A stretch of DNA of 64,000 nt from Shewanella hafniensis (lineage in GTDB: Bacteria > Pseudomonadota > Gammaproteobacteria > Enterobacterales > Shewanellaceae): NCBI RefSeq assembly GCF_019655335.1, contig NZ_BPFD01000001.1:1-64000 (forward strand), given 5' to 3'. A program made the translations under genes and the position numbers. The notes beneath the pieces were generated by a model that was not told where the DNA came from, did no database searches, and saw only the letters and a list, made by a program, of their open reading frames with translations. Below are positions 51,440-60,718 of the stretch, piece by piece (position 1 is the stretch's first letter; each line of letters starts with the position of its first letter).

Positions 51440-52759
51440 ATGTTTTTAAATAAAAAGTTAAAGGAACAAGTTCTGCAGCTACAAGAAGAATTGTCTTCTC
51501 TGCAGCAAGTTCAAAGGAGCTTAGATAGTGAAATGTTGTCCGTAATTATGGACCCAAAAGGAAGCATAACAGCGGTTAACTCAAACTTTGAACAAGAAAT
51601 GATATACAGCGGTAGTCAGTTGATGGGTAGATCGTGGCTTGAGCTTGTACCTCCTTATGCGCAAAAAACTGATCATTTCCGGCGAATGAAAGAAGCGCTC
51701 CAACAAGGTAAGCATTGGGCTGGGGCCGCTCAAGTGTACCGTGGTAATGGTGAAGAAGCCTGGTTAAGAGTGATTTTGCAACCAGTACAAGATACGAAAG
51801 GTAAAGTTCTGCATGTCTCCATCTATGCCAGTGACCTGACTAGGACAATTGAAGCATCCAAGGAGCATGAGAACCTTATTGAAGCATTACAGCGTTCTAC
51901 AGCCGTGATTGAGTTTGACCTCAACGGTCATGTTATTACCGCCAATAATCGTTTTCTCAACGTTATGGGCTATGGTCTGGCACAGATCGTGGGTAAACAT
52001 CACCGTCTATTTTGTACAGAGCAGGAGTATAACTCTGATCGTTATCGGTCATTCTGGGCGAAATTAAACCGAGGAGAATTTGTCGCCGAGCGCTTTCAGC
52101 GTCTGGACAGCCGTGGTGATATCGTATGGCTTGAAGCGTCTTACAATCCCATATCCGATTCACATGGAAAGCTCTATAAGATTGTGAAATTTGCGACCGT
52201 CATTACCGAACAAGTTGATCGCGAGTTAGCAGTAGCACAAGCGGCAGATGTTGCTTATGAAATTTCGCAACATACCGATGCAGCATCAGTTCGTGGCAGC
52301 GAAGTGTTAAAGGAAACGGTTACTGTGATGCAGGAGCTTTCTGAGCAAATGGAAGACGCGTCCGCCGGTATTGCCGCGTTAGATAAACAATCGCAAATTA
52401 TAGGTACCATAATCAAAAGTATCAGTGGTATTGCCGACCAAACCAATTTGCTGGCATTAAATGCATCGATTGAAGCAGCAAGAGCGGGTGAGCAGGGACG
52501 CGGTTTTGCGGTGGTGGCAGATGAAGTGCGCCATCTGGCATCTCGCACGACTAAAGCGACAGTAGAGATTATTGATGTCGTACTCCAAAACCAAAAACTA
52601 GCTGAACAAGCGGTAAAGATTATCGAACAAGGAAAGGTGCAGGCTCATCATGCGCTAGAACTCTCCGCTCAATCGGGTTCGGTGATGGTTGAGATCCAGG
52701 ATGGGGCTAAGAAGGTTGTTAGTGCTGTAGGGCAATTTACCAATCACTTAGATCCATAA
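51440..52759 (+). CDS. Soluble PAS-PAS chemotaxis receptor, BdlA-like
   Basis: The chosen ATG at 51440 has GGAG six bases upstream and gives 439 residues; an upstream TTG at 51419 would add seven. It starts with a coiled coil (about 5-30), then two PAS domains (about 30-140 and 150-265), then an MCP signalling domain with the conserved tip ([34 protein letters not shown]). There are no membrane segments. This is the layout of BdlA, a cytoplasmic receptor that drives biofilm dispersal in Pseudomonas through c-di-GMP. It is 50 bases after the DosP-like gene and probably co-transcribed. Confidence 0.85.
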   Translation: MFLNKKLKEQVLQLQEELSSLQQVQRSLDSEMLSVIMDPKGSITAVNSNFEQEMIYSGSQLMGRSWLELVPPYAQKTDHFRRMKEALQQGKHWAGAAQVYRGNGEEAWLRVILQPVQDTKGKVLHVSIYASDLTRTIEASKEHENLIEALQRSTAVIEFDLNGHVITANNRFLNVMGYGLAQIVGKHHRLFCTEQEYNSDRYRSFWAKLNRGEFVAERFQRLDSRGDIVWLEASYNPISDSHGKLYKIVKFATVITEQVDRELAVAQAADVAYEISQHTDAASVRGSEVLKETVTVMQELSEQMEDASAGIAALDKQSQIIGTIIKSISGIADQTNLLALNASIEAARAGEQGRGFAVVADEVRHLASRTTKATVEIIDVVLQNQKLAEQAVKIIEQGKVQAHHALELSAQSGSVMVEIQDGAKKVVSAVGQFTNHLDP

Positions 52760-53094
52760 CCGCTCCATTCCTCGTGCTATCCTTTCTTTGGAGGTAGGAT
52801 TACGGACAACATTTAGCCTTAAAATCTTTGAAAAAGTAACAGATAAAACAGCGTTAGTTTATAATTCAATGAATGCGTTCAGGCCGTCAGTGTTAGCCTT
52901 TTTCTTCTGGCAGGAAGGGAGAAAGTGATCACTGATGGCCACCCAATCTTTCGAGCTGCGCCGGATATAGGTTCAATAAATGTCAAAGCACATCAGAACC
53001 TGACTAAACATAAAGCAGAATTCATATTTACCTAACTATCCACCACAGTATTCCAAATAAGAGCATTATCTGTACCAGTCTTTATAGGTAGTTT

Positions 53095-53250
53095 ATGCTT
53101 TACAAAACTGAACTAAAATTAAGTGTGTTTTTGACTGTCATGATAGTCATTATCAGCGAGGCAGTTTACCTAAATAAAACCCATGATTTTTGCTCGAATG
53201 AAATCTATGGAGAATATTTAGCTCCAGATAAGGTGCACAAAGCTGTTTGA
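53095..53250 (+). pseudogene. Small remnant of an envelope-protein-like gene
   Basis: A 51-codon frame starts MLYKTELKLSVFLTVMIVII, with one hydrophobic segment, then 'FCSNEIYGEYLAPDKVHKAV' before a stop. The last part resembles the start of a small family whose members continue 'VFQRDCGATT'; the continuation is missing here. I judge it a 3'-truncated remnant. The family has no known function. Confidence 0.35.
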
Positions 53251-53454
53251 ATGGATAATTGTCTTTGTATAGGCTTTAGAGTTTCTCCAGGTATTTTCAA
53301 GCTCTTTCTTACGTGCATTTACTTTATCACACCAAGCAAAATAAAATTTCTTAGCTAAGTCCATCAGAACCTCTTTACTGCTAACAATTTCATCAAAAGG
53401 AAAAACCACGCTTTTAAGCAGGGACAACCCTTTTGAGTTTTTAAAATACTGCAA
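53218..53454 (-). CDS. Hypothetical small protein (weak)
   Basis: A 78-codon open frame on the minus strand with a Lys-rich helical composition. No motif, no strong ribosome site, and its 3' end overlaps the remnant at 53095. It may not be a gene. Confidence 0.2.
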   Translation of the reverse strand: MQYFKNSKGLSLLKSVVFPFDEIVSSKEVLMDLAKKFYFAWCDKVNARKKELENTWRNSKAYTKTIIHSNSFVHLIWS

Positions 53455-53786
53455 CGCTAACGTAAAAATTCATCAATCTCAAACCTTTGGTAGCGAGTAC
53501 CTAGCTATGGGACGAGCAAAGCGTGAATAAACACACCAAGTAATTTGAAAATACATATATAACATTTGACAAGATTGCATACTACTGACTGACAAATACA
53601 AACTGGTTAGTAGTTCAAAATAGACATGGATAGCACTTCCCATATAAACCATTTGGAATTTCGTGAATGTATCGAAATTTTCGAGAGCTCCGTTTCAGTT
53701 TTTGTCAGGAATGTCAGCTTTCAGTGAAAAGCGCAGATTTAATCGAAGCTTAGTGAATATCCGCTTCTGGCACAGAACCGATCTGC

Positions 53787-53845
53787 GCTTTGAGCGAATT
53801 GCAGCTGTTCAGATCTGGCGCTATTGAATAAACGAATCTCTGCTT
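53787..53845 (+). repeat. Dispersed degenerate repeat, copy B
   Basis: Partner of the repeat at 45817-45876, with the same two conserved blocks at the same spacing. It lies 240 bases from the 3' end of the phytochrome operon. Confidence 0.55.
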
Positions 53846-54083
53846 CAAGGTAATTGCAAACATCTGTTTTGTTAAATGCATCCGGCATTTCCCATTTTCT
53901 TCAAGCCTTGTCCCTGTTTGCTCCAGTCATAAAAATGTTTCATAAGATCCGCAGAACATCTGACTACTGGCTGGGGCTTACGTTTTTCAAATCAATATGG
54001 ATGGCGACTCATATCAAACTTCAATCAGTTCATCTTTATTAAAGAGACTCAAATCCCGTCAAGTTGTGACCATGGATTTCCGA

Positions 54084-54662
54084 TTACAGACGTTTTTTGA
54101 TATCACGTCGCTGCAATTTAGCTAGGTTGTACAAGAGTTCAAACGTATCACAAGCAGCCGTTGTGGCGCGGTCAATTTGTGCAGGCGTTTGTAGCTCCGC
54201 TTCTAACGTACTGACTAAGTGACTCCAAGAGGTTTCAACATCAGGCTCTAGCTGATAAAACTGTAAGCTAGAAGCAATGGCAGGTAACCGCTTTTTAAGA
54301 TGTCGTGCTATGACTTTTCTACCAAGAGATGCACCTTCCAGTACATAACGAGCGCCCCAAGCAACGGCGACGTCTTTGACTTCAAAAACTCCGGGAACTT
54401 GTTGAGTTAGAGCACCCAATAGTGTCAAATCCGCTTCCAGAGCCCGCTTCTTTGAGTTATAGGGTAGCGTGGAAGTCTGAGAAAAGTATGGTTGTATAGC
54501 TGATTCAACACGCTCATAAAATGCATACAAGAGACTAAGCGTTGCAAGCAAATCTTCAACAGAAACTTCCGGATACATCAGTTTCTTAAACAATGAAAGC
54601 TCTTCAACACGTTGGTGCCATTCATGTGTCGCCTCTCGTAAAATAAGGTGCGCTTTAGCCAT
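54084..54662 (-). CDS. bphO: Heme oxygenase supplying biliverdin (BphO/HemO type)
   Basis: This 192-residue all-helical heme oxygenase opens heme to biliverdin, iron and CO; biliverdin is the chromophore of bacteriophytochromes. Family pattern: 'LILREATHEWHQRVEEL' with probable proximal heme His16, and the distal-helix region 'AVAWGARYVLEGASLGRKVI' (Gly-rich, with a conserved E-G-x-x-L-G). It is the last gene of the three-gene operon. Its ATG overlaps the end of the phytochrome gene by eight bases (ATGGCTAA), indicating translational coupling and matched production of receptor and chromophore. Confidence 0.9.
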   Translation of the reverse strand: MAKAHLILREATHEWHQRVEELSLFKKLMYPEVSVEDLLATLSLLYAFYERVESAIQPYFSQTSTLPYNSKKRALEADLTLLGALTQQVPGVFEVKDVAVAWGARYVLEGASLGRKVIARHLKKRLPAIASSLQFYQLEPDVETSWSHLVSTLEAELQTPAQIDRATTAACDTFELLYNLAKLQRRDIKKRL

Positions 54663-56103
54663 AAACCGTACCGCTCAACAACTCTCTTAACTTCAACAAC
54701 AACAATCGGCTCCTATTGTCCCACGGACAACTATAACCCACGCGTTTTTCTATCCATTTAGCAAAAGATCGGCGTGGCGAAATACCTAGTTTTCCATCAT
54801 GAAACTCCACCGGTTTCTCTGGATTACCCCCCCAGGCTATTTCTTGTATTTGTTCCTGTTGGCATAAGTAAACACGAGTCATGTTTTTTAAGTCCGAACC
54901 GATTCTGGTTGCCATAACCCCGGCAACTTCACTTAACACAAAACTTGAAAGCTGGCGTGATAAACAATCTTTAGACCATATTAACTCTGAAGAGTTGATA
55001 AATTCTTGTTCCACAATGCTCAAAGCGCTGTCTTCTAGTGTCAGTCCATGTCTTAAAATTTTATTATCGTGGATCACGACAACACCACTCACGTTAAGCT
55101 CTTGGAGGATCCACGGAGCCAACTCTTGCCAACTATCTACAAGGCTGCCATTGCGTTGCAGTAGCAATTGAATTGGTTTAAATCTGCTATTCAACCCATC
55201 GACCAAGCACATTCGTTGATAGGCAGTATATGCAGACAAGCTCATCGAGAATCGACTAACGAGACTACGGCAAGCTTCCAGCATTGCATACGGCACAATG
55301 TTACGTTTATTGTCATGGCAAGCAACCAATGCAATCAAATTGCCGTTTACCACGACCGGAAAAGAGAGTGAGGCGTGGACGCCCATATTCGCTAAATAGA
55401 TTTTATGCATCGGAGAAACACTTCGCAGGTCGCAGTAGGTCAAGTCAGGTGCTGCTTGCTCGAAGGATAGGACTGCAATAGCATCCGCTGCGGCATCAGG
55501 GATCATTCGCCATGGATTCTTAATGTACAGATCTCGAGCGATTTGAGGAATGTCGCTAGCAGGAAAACGAAGTTTCAAATAACTACCATCAACTGAAGAA
55601 TGGCAAAATTCAGCCACGACTTCGCCATCATTGTTTTCGACAAACTGATAGTACATGATCCGTTTAAATCCGGTCATTTTCGCAACTTCTTCCAATAGCT
55701 CATTTCGCTGCTGCGTTATTTGATACTCATGTTGTGGCATTTCACACAATTGAACTTCTTTATTGTTTTTATTATCCGATGCAAAATGCGGATAGATTTC
55801 AATGGAATAATCGCCTGAATCAGACATGTTGATGCAAAAATCTAGATAGCCATTAAACTCCCAGGCACGCTCGGTGTAGACACAGCGATTGTCTCCGTTT
55901 ATTGGCATAACAACCTCTCCAAAAACAGCCTGAAGGGGCTGCCCCAATAAGGCTTTTGGCGCAACACCAACCAAGCTTTCGACATTGGCAGAGCAATGGG
56001 TGATAACACCTGCAGCATTGGCATATATCAAAACACCGTGTGGTTGAATCGCACCGGTGAGATGCAGTTGTTCATGTTCGCAAAGGCTGAGTAGTTTCTC
56101 CAT
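54655..56103 (-). CDS. bphP: Bacteriophytochrome photosensory core (PAS-GAF-PHY) without output domain
   Basis: A 482-residue red/far-red photoreceptor that ends after PHY. PAS (about 10-110) has the biliverdin-binding Cys8 and IQPHGVL. GAF (about 130-300) has YYQF, FPASDIPQIARDLY (Asp184) and SVSPMHKIYLANMGV (His233). PHY (about 310-480) has the tongue motifs AWGG (423-426) and PRRSF (443-447). All residues for chromophore attachment and photoconversion are present. The usual C-terminal histidine kinase is missing; the protein stops at SGTVYG, one helical turn after PHY. Because its ATG follows the hybrid gene's stop by one base, that hybrid is the natural candidate partner. I infer signalling by direct contact. 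Confidence 0.92.
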   Translation of the reverse strand: MEKLLSLCEHEQLHLTGAIQPHGVLIYANAAGVITHCSANVESLVGVAPKALLGQPLQAVFGEVVMPINGDNRCVYTERAWEFNGYLDFCINMSDSGDYSIEIYPHFASDNKNNKEVQLCEMPQHEYQITQQRNELLEEVAKMTGFKRIMYYQFVENNDGEVVAEFCHSSVDGSYLKLRFPASDIPQIARDLYIKNPWRMIPDAAADAIAVLSFEQAAPDLTYCDLRSVSPMHKIYLANMGVHASLSFPVVVNGNLIALVACHDNKRNIVPYAMLEACRSLVSRFSMSLSAYTAYQRMCLVDGLNSRFKPIQLLLQRNGSLVDSWQELAPWILQELNVSGVVVIHDNKILRHGLTLEDSALSIVEQEFINSSELIWSKDCLSRQLSSFVLSEVAGVMATRIGSDLKNMTRVYLCQQEQIQEIAWGGNPEKPVEFHDGKLGISPRRSFAKWIEKRVGYSCPWDNRSRLLLLKLRELLSGTVYG

Positions 56104-56104
56104 G

Positions 56105-59100
56105 TTAACGACCTGCCATCTTCATTTCTGAGCTTGCTATGCAGCAGCTTGATGCTGTTCTTGCTAGTAAATCTTCAAATTCAGACAACGGCAAAGGCTT
56201 TGCGAGCAGATAACCTTGTGCCATGTGACAGCCTTGCTGCTCTAACCATGCTAACTGTGCTTGTGTTTCAACGCCTTCTGCAACTGTTTTAAGTCCAAGA
56301 GCCGATGCCAGAGAGATGATCGCCAGTGCAATAGCCTCATCCTCTTTATCCTGGCCAAGTCCGTTGACAAAAGACTTGTCAATTTTCAGCTCACTTAACG
56401 GTAATCGTTTTAGGTAAGATAATGACGAATATCCCGTGCCGAAGTCATCAATCGAGATAGCAATGCCATTCTCGCTAGCAACTTTTAGATTGTCGAACAC
56501 GTTCGCATTATTATTCAACAATGAGCCTTCAGTGATCTCTAGCATAATCGCACCAGTACCGAGTTGGTATTGTTCGATTACTTGAATCAACTTATAAGCA
56601 AAGCCTGGCACTAATAAATCACGCGCAGAGATATTGACCGCAATACTGACGGTTTTGATACCAGACTGCTCCAATTGCGATATCTGAGTGCAAACGGAAT
56701 CCAATACGTATTCAGTCACTTGCCCAATAAGGCCAGACGATTCCGCAATGGGAATAAAATCCTGTGGACTGACCACTCCTAAATCAGGGTCTTTCCAGCG
56801 AAGCAAAGCCTCGCCGCCCACCAATTGTTTACTGTGTGTGATGCTGAATTTGGGTTGATAAACCACTTCCAATAGATTCTTAGCTAAGGCGTTTCTGAGA
56901 CCACTTTCAATGGCGCTCTTACGTATAAGTCTGGTATGCATTTCCTGCTTAAAGAATTCAAAACGGTTACGTCCATCTTCTTTTGCTCGATACATGGCAC
57001 TATCTGCGGCTTTAATCAGATCAGTGCTGTTATTACTATCTTCAGGGTAGAATGCAATACCTATACTGGCGGAAACAAACAGTTGGTGACGCATCACATT
57101 GTATGACATGGCTAAGTCATTAATGATGCGTGAGGCAATTTGTGTTGCCGCTTCTTCGTCACAGTTTGTCAAGATGGCTGTAAATTCATCCCCGCCCATT
57201 CGTGCCACCGTGTCATGACCTCGCACTACTTCTCTGAGCCGCAATGCGGCCTCTTTTAATAGTTGGTCACCATAGTCATGTCCCAACGTATCATTGATAT
57301 TCTTAAAATTATCTAAATCGATAAAAAGTACTGCAATTCGTTGGTTGTTTCTTCTGGCAAAGAGTAAAGCCTGACGCAGTCGGTCTTGGAATAAAGTTCT
57401 ATTTGGCAACTTGGTCAATGCATCATGACTAGCCAAAAACTCGGCTTTGCGTTCAGTATCACGAATCGCGGTGATATCGGAAAACACGGCGACAAAATGC
57501 TCGACATGACCGTTGTTATCTTTGATTTGATTAATTGTGAGCCATGCAGGATATAAATCACCGTTTTTGCGTTTGTTGCTGATTTCACCTTGCCAAAAAC
57601 CAGAATCATTGACTGATTGGCACATTGATTCACAAAAACTTTGTGGGTGCTGACCGGATTGCAGTAACTTTTCGATATGTTGACCAATTGCCTCCTCCTT
57701 GGTATAGCCAGTCACCCCGGTAAAAGCATAGTTGACGGATTGAATCTCGGCCTGGCTATCAGTCACGGCGATTGCTTCGCCGGCATGCTCAAATACTTGT
57801 GCAGTGATACGCAGTTGTTCATCAGCCGCCTTTAAAGCACTTATATCTTCGGCTTCAATAATAAACACGCTGGGGTTACCACGTGCATCTAGCAACACTT
57901 GATGATTGGTCCGCAAGTGATAAATCGTCTCGTTGATAGTCGCAACAGATTCCAACTGAACAGCCTTGCCTTCACGCAGGGCTTTCAGGTCGCCTTCCCA
58001 AAGCATAGATGCCAGTTCACGGCTCATTAAATCGAAATCACTACGCCCCAAAAAGTCGAAATCGGTAAGATGAAAGAAGTCAATAAAACGACGGTTCGCA
58101 TAGACGTAGCTGCCTCTTAAATCTTTCATCGCAAAGAGGATCGATGTGTTTTCCATCAATGCATGGAGATGCTCTTGCGACTGTTTGAGTTCAGCCTGTG
58201 CCTGAGTAATGTCAGTCACATCCATCAAGATCACCACAATATTAGTGACATCACCTGCTTTATTGATACCTGGATTAATCATCAGGGTCAGGGTGCGACC
58301 GTCTATATGGACTATTTTCTCTTCTCTATCGCCATGGGCGAGTATTGCTACAAAGGATTGTTCTAAATCATGGAACATCTTGGGCAGTCGAAGACTTGAT
58401 AGATGTTGGCGTAATGCGGTTGGACGCAGGTCAAATCGCCGAGCGGCGGGGCCGTTGAAACGAGTAAGCTGGAAAGATCTGTCAAAAACCATGATAGGAA
58501 ATTGCAACGAATCATAAAGATGTGCGTACTCTTCTGATAAACGCGACATTTCAGTCGTTTTAACATTCATTTCTTCGTTAAGGCTAACCAACTCTTCGTT
58601 AGTCGCTTGCAGTTCCTCATTGGCGGCTTCCATTTCTTCATTGGTTGCTTGCAGCTCTTCGTTGGATGCTTGTGCCTCTTCATTGAGTGCCTGCATTTCC
58701 TCATTAGCTGTTGCCATTTCTTCAACTAAGGTTTGCAAATGCTCACGGGTTGCGACTAGTTCGTCTTCTAGCTCACGATTTGGGGTCGATGGCACTGGTT
58801 CGGCGTCAATGGTCACCTTTTTCTCGGGGGCGAAAATGACCAGCATCATCTGGTTATTCGTGTCTTTGATGGGCTCAACATACATACGGACGTGAGCAGT
58901 GTCGTGCTTTCGCAGGCGTCCGCGTTGTGCTTTGCCGGATTGGTTGAGCTTGTGCGTTAAACTTAACAGCTCCCCCCGCAAGCTGGCTGATACAATTTGG
59001 CCAATCACTAGACGTGTGTTTCCAACCGGAAATTGCAGATATTCTTCTACTTTTCCGGCGGTATGAATCACATTGCCATCGCTATCGCAAAGCGCCACTG

Positions 59101-60649
59101 TAAGGCCGAAATGATTGACTAGACCATCCAGAATAAAAGTTTGCTTCAGATCAGAACGAGCGACACTATTTTTGCGTGGATTGCTTGAAACAACAGGGAG
59201 TGGCGTACCTGCGCCAGTTTTCCTGAAAAGTCGTTCTGGACGATTAACAGGGATAAACATTTGCTCTGCATGCGCCACGCTTTCGGAATGCCCAAGGAAT
59301 AGATACCCATCTTGCAGCAAGCCAAAATGAAAGGTTTGCAGCACTTTTGCTTGCAAAGATGCATCAAAATAAATCAACACATTACGACAGGTGATCAGGT
59401 CTTGTCGCAAGAATGGCGGATCACTTACTAAATTATGGCGGGCAAAAATAATCAGGTCACGAAGTAACTTTCCGGCTTCAAACGCCCGATTTACCGGCTG
59501 GAAATATCGTTCTATCAGCTCGGTTGGGACTTCAGCCATAGAGGCTGCCGGGTAAACGCCGCGGCGCGCTACGTTGAGAGCTTCCTCATCAATGTCTGTT
59601 GCAAATATTTGCAATTTATAGAGGGGCAATTTATCCCCAAGGGCTTCGGAAAACAGCATTGCAATAGAGTACGCTTCTTCACCAGTGGCGCAGCCCGCTG
59701 TCCAAATACGAATCTCACTCCCTGCAGGCTTACGGTTACAAATTTCCGCAATGGCACGTTTGAGGGCTTCAAATGCATCTTTGTCTCGAAAAAACGCTGT
59801 AACAGAAATCAAGATATCCCGAACCAAGAGCTCGAGCTCCTGCGGGTGGGCATCAACCCATTGGATATAAGCGGCCAAGTCTTTGCTGCCTGTGGCAACT
59901 TCACGTCGTCTGATACGTCTTATCAGCGTGCCCACCTTGTAACCGGAGAAGTCGTGTTGCAAATGACTGCGTACTTTTTCCAGAAGGACAGATAACAGAT
60001 CTGCCGGTAACGTTTTTTCTAATTCCTGTTTAGAGCCTTCCAGCAGTTGTGGCAGCTTCAAGGCAATGTCTTCTGGACTTAAGATATAATCAGCCACGCC
60101 AGCTTCAATGGCCGAACGTGGCATCCCATCATATTTGGCGGTTTCAGGTTTCTGTGCAAAGGTATAACCGCCTGCAGCCTGAATAGCGCGCAGTCCAGCA
60201 ACGCCGTCAGAGCCGGTACCAGAGAGCACAATCCCTATCGCAGACTCGCCCTCTTCAGCGGCAAGAGATATCAAAAACTGGTTCACGGAAGGCTTTGGCG
60301 AAATCTCTGGTTGTGCTGTCACCAAAGCAATCCGACCTTCTTTAAAGTGAGCGTTGAAATTTGCTGGGACCACATAGATATGTCCAGCTTGAGGAATGGT
60401 TCCATGCTCAGCGTCCTGAACTCTTAGTAGAGTTTCTCGGCTCAAAATCTCAACCATCATGCTACGATGTGTAGGCGATAAATGTTGTAATACTACATAG
60501 GCACAAGGCGTATCAATGCTTAAATGATTGATAAGTTGAGTAATAGCCTCCAACCCCCCAGCAGACGCGCCGACCCCAACAATATAAGTTTTTTCAGGAG
60601 CGGTCTTCTTTGCGGCTTCAAGGGGGCCAGAAATCTCTATTTCTTTCAA
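56105..60649 (-). CDS. CheB-CheR-PAS-GGDEF-EAL hybrid signalling protein
   Basis: A 1514-residue protein. CheB methylesterase (20-200) has its triad Ser29 (VGASAGG), His56 and Asp148, but no receiver. CheR methyltransferase (215-475) has the SAM site WTAGCATGEEAYS. There follow a PAS-like region (505-610), a long coiled coil (625-715) built of NEELQATNEE-type repeats, and PAS domains at about 715-820, 825-940 and 950-1065. GGDEF (1075-1235) has an intact GGDEF motif at 1152 and an RGHD inhibitory site. EAL (1245-1505) has EAL at 1280 and DDFGTGYSSL. It begins with TTG, with AAGGA eight bases upstream and no nearer ATG. It links receptor methylation to c-di-GMP turnover and heads the operon with the phytochrome and heme oxygenase. 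Confidence 0.9.
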   Translation of the reverse strand: MKEIEISGPLEAAKKTAPEKTYIVGVGASAGGLEAITQLINHLSIDTPCAYVVLQHLSPTHRSMMVEILSRETLLRVQDAEHGTIPQAGHIYVVPANFNAHFKEGRIALVTAQPEISPKPSVNQFLISLAAEEGESAIGIVLSGTGSDGVAGLRAIQAAGGYTFAQKPETAKYDGMPRSAIEAGVADYILSPEDIALKLPQLLEGSKQELEKTLPADLLSVLLEKVRSHLQHDFSGYKVGTLIRRIRRREVATGSKDLAAYIQWVDAHPQELELLVRDILISVTAFFRDKDAFEALKRAIAEICNRKPAGSEIRIWTAGCATGEEAYSIAMLFSEALGDKLPLYKLQIFATDIDEEALNVARRGVYPAASMAEVPTELIERYFQPVNRAFEAGKLLRDLIIFARHNLVSDPPFLRQDLITCRNVLIYFDASLQAKVLQTFHFGLLQDGYLFLGHSESVAHAEQMFIPVNRPERLFRKTGAGTPLPVVSSNPRKNSVARSDLKQTFILDGLVNHFGLTVALCDSDGNVIHTAGKVEEYLQFPVGNTRLVIGQIVSASLRGELLSLTHKLNQSGKAQRGRLRKHDTAHVRMYVEPIKDTNNQMMLVIFAPEKKVTIDAEPVPSTPNRELEDELVATREHLQTLVEEMATANEEMQALNEEAQASNEELQATNEEMEAANEELQATNEELVSLNEEMNVKTTEMSRLSEEYAHLYDSLQFPIMVFDRSFQLTRFNGPAARRFDLRPTALRQHLSSLRLPKMFHDLEQSFVAILAHGDREEKIVHIDGRTLTLMINPGINKAGDVTNIVVILMDVTDITQAQAELKQSQEHLHALMENTSILFAMKDLRGSYVYANRRFIDFFHLTDFDFLGRSDFDLMSRELASMLWEGDLKALREGKAVQLESVATINETIYHLRTNHQVLLDARGNPSVFIIEAEDISALKAADEQLRITAQVFEHAGEAIAVTDSQAEIQSVNYAFTGVTGYTKEEAIGQHIEKLLQSGQHPQSFCESMCQSVNDSGFWQGEISNKRKNGDLYPAWLTINQIKDNNGHVEHFVAVFSDITAIRDTERKAEFLASHDALTKLPNRTLFQDRLRQALLFARRNNQRIAVLFIDLDNFKNINDTLGHDYGDQLLKEAALRLREVVRGHDTVARMGGDEFTAILTNCDEEAATQIASRIINDLAMSYNVMRHQLFVSASIGIAFYPEDSNNSTDLIKAADSAMYRAKEDGRNRFEFFKQEMHTRLIRKSAIESGLRNALAKNLLEVVYQPKFSITHSKQLVGGEALLRWKDPDLGVVSPQDFIPIAESSGLIGQVTEYVLDSVCTQISQLEQSGIKTVSIAVNISARDLLVPGFAYKLIQVIEQYQLGTGAIMLEITEGSLLNNNANVFDNLKVASENGIAISIDDFGTGYSSLSYLKRLPLSELKIDKSFVNGLGQDKEDEAIALAIISLASALGLKTVAEGVETQAQLAWLEQQGCHMAQGYLLAKPLPLSEFEDLLARTASSCCIASSEMKMAGR

Positions 60650-60693
60650 TTTAGTGGTCCTTTTTTTCTAACGTGGGACGGTAATCACCCCAT

Positions 60694-60711
60694 TTTTAAC
60701 CGCAGTTAAAA
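60694..60711. promoter_or_regulatory. Perfect inverted repeat upstream of the photosensory operon
   Basis: TTTTAAC-CGCA-GTTAAAA lies 45-62 bases before the hybrid gene's start, between it and the IS3-family remnant. It could be an operator, a hairpin that blocks read-through, or part of the insertion sequence end. Confidence 0.4.
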
Positions 60712-60718
60712 GTAGATA

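Larger units (their letters stand above)
52760..54083. other. 1.3-kb region between convergent operons, mostly without clear genes
   Basis: This A/T-rich stretch lies between the PAS-MCP gene and the heme oxygenase gene (convergent). It holds a 51-codon frame at 53095, a weak minus-strand frame at 53218-53454 and a degenerate repeat copy at 53787-53845. A plus-strand frame at 53854-54042 has no supporting features. It looks like decayed sequence. Confidence 0.5.

Noticed and set aside
53854..54042. 62-codon plus-strand frame before the heme oxygenase gene
   Set aside because: No ribosome site, motif or sensible composition; it lies in what looks like decayed sequence.
58620..58895. Ser/Ala-rich plus-strand frame opposite the hybrid protein
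   Set aside because: It is the antisense of the NEELQATNEE coiled-coil repeats, which produces Ser/Ala-rich shadow frames.
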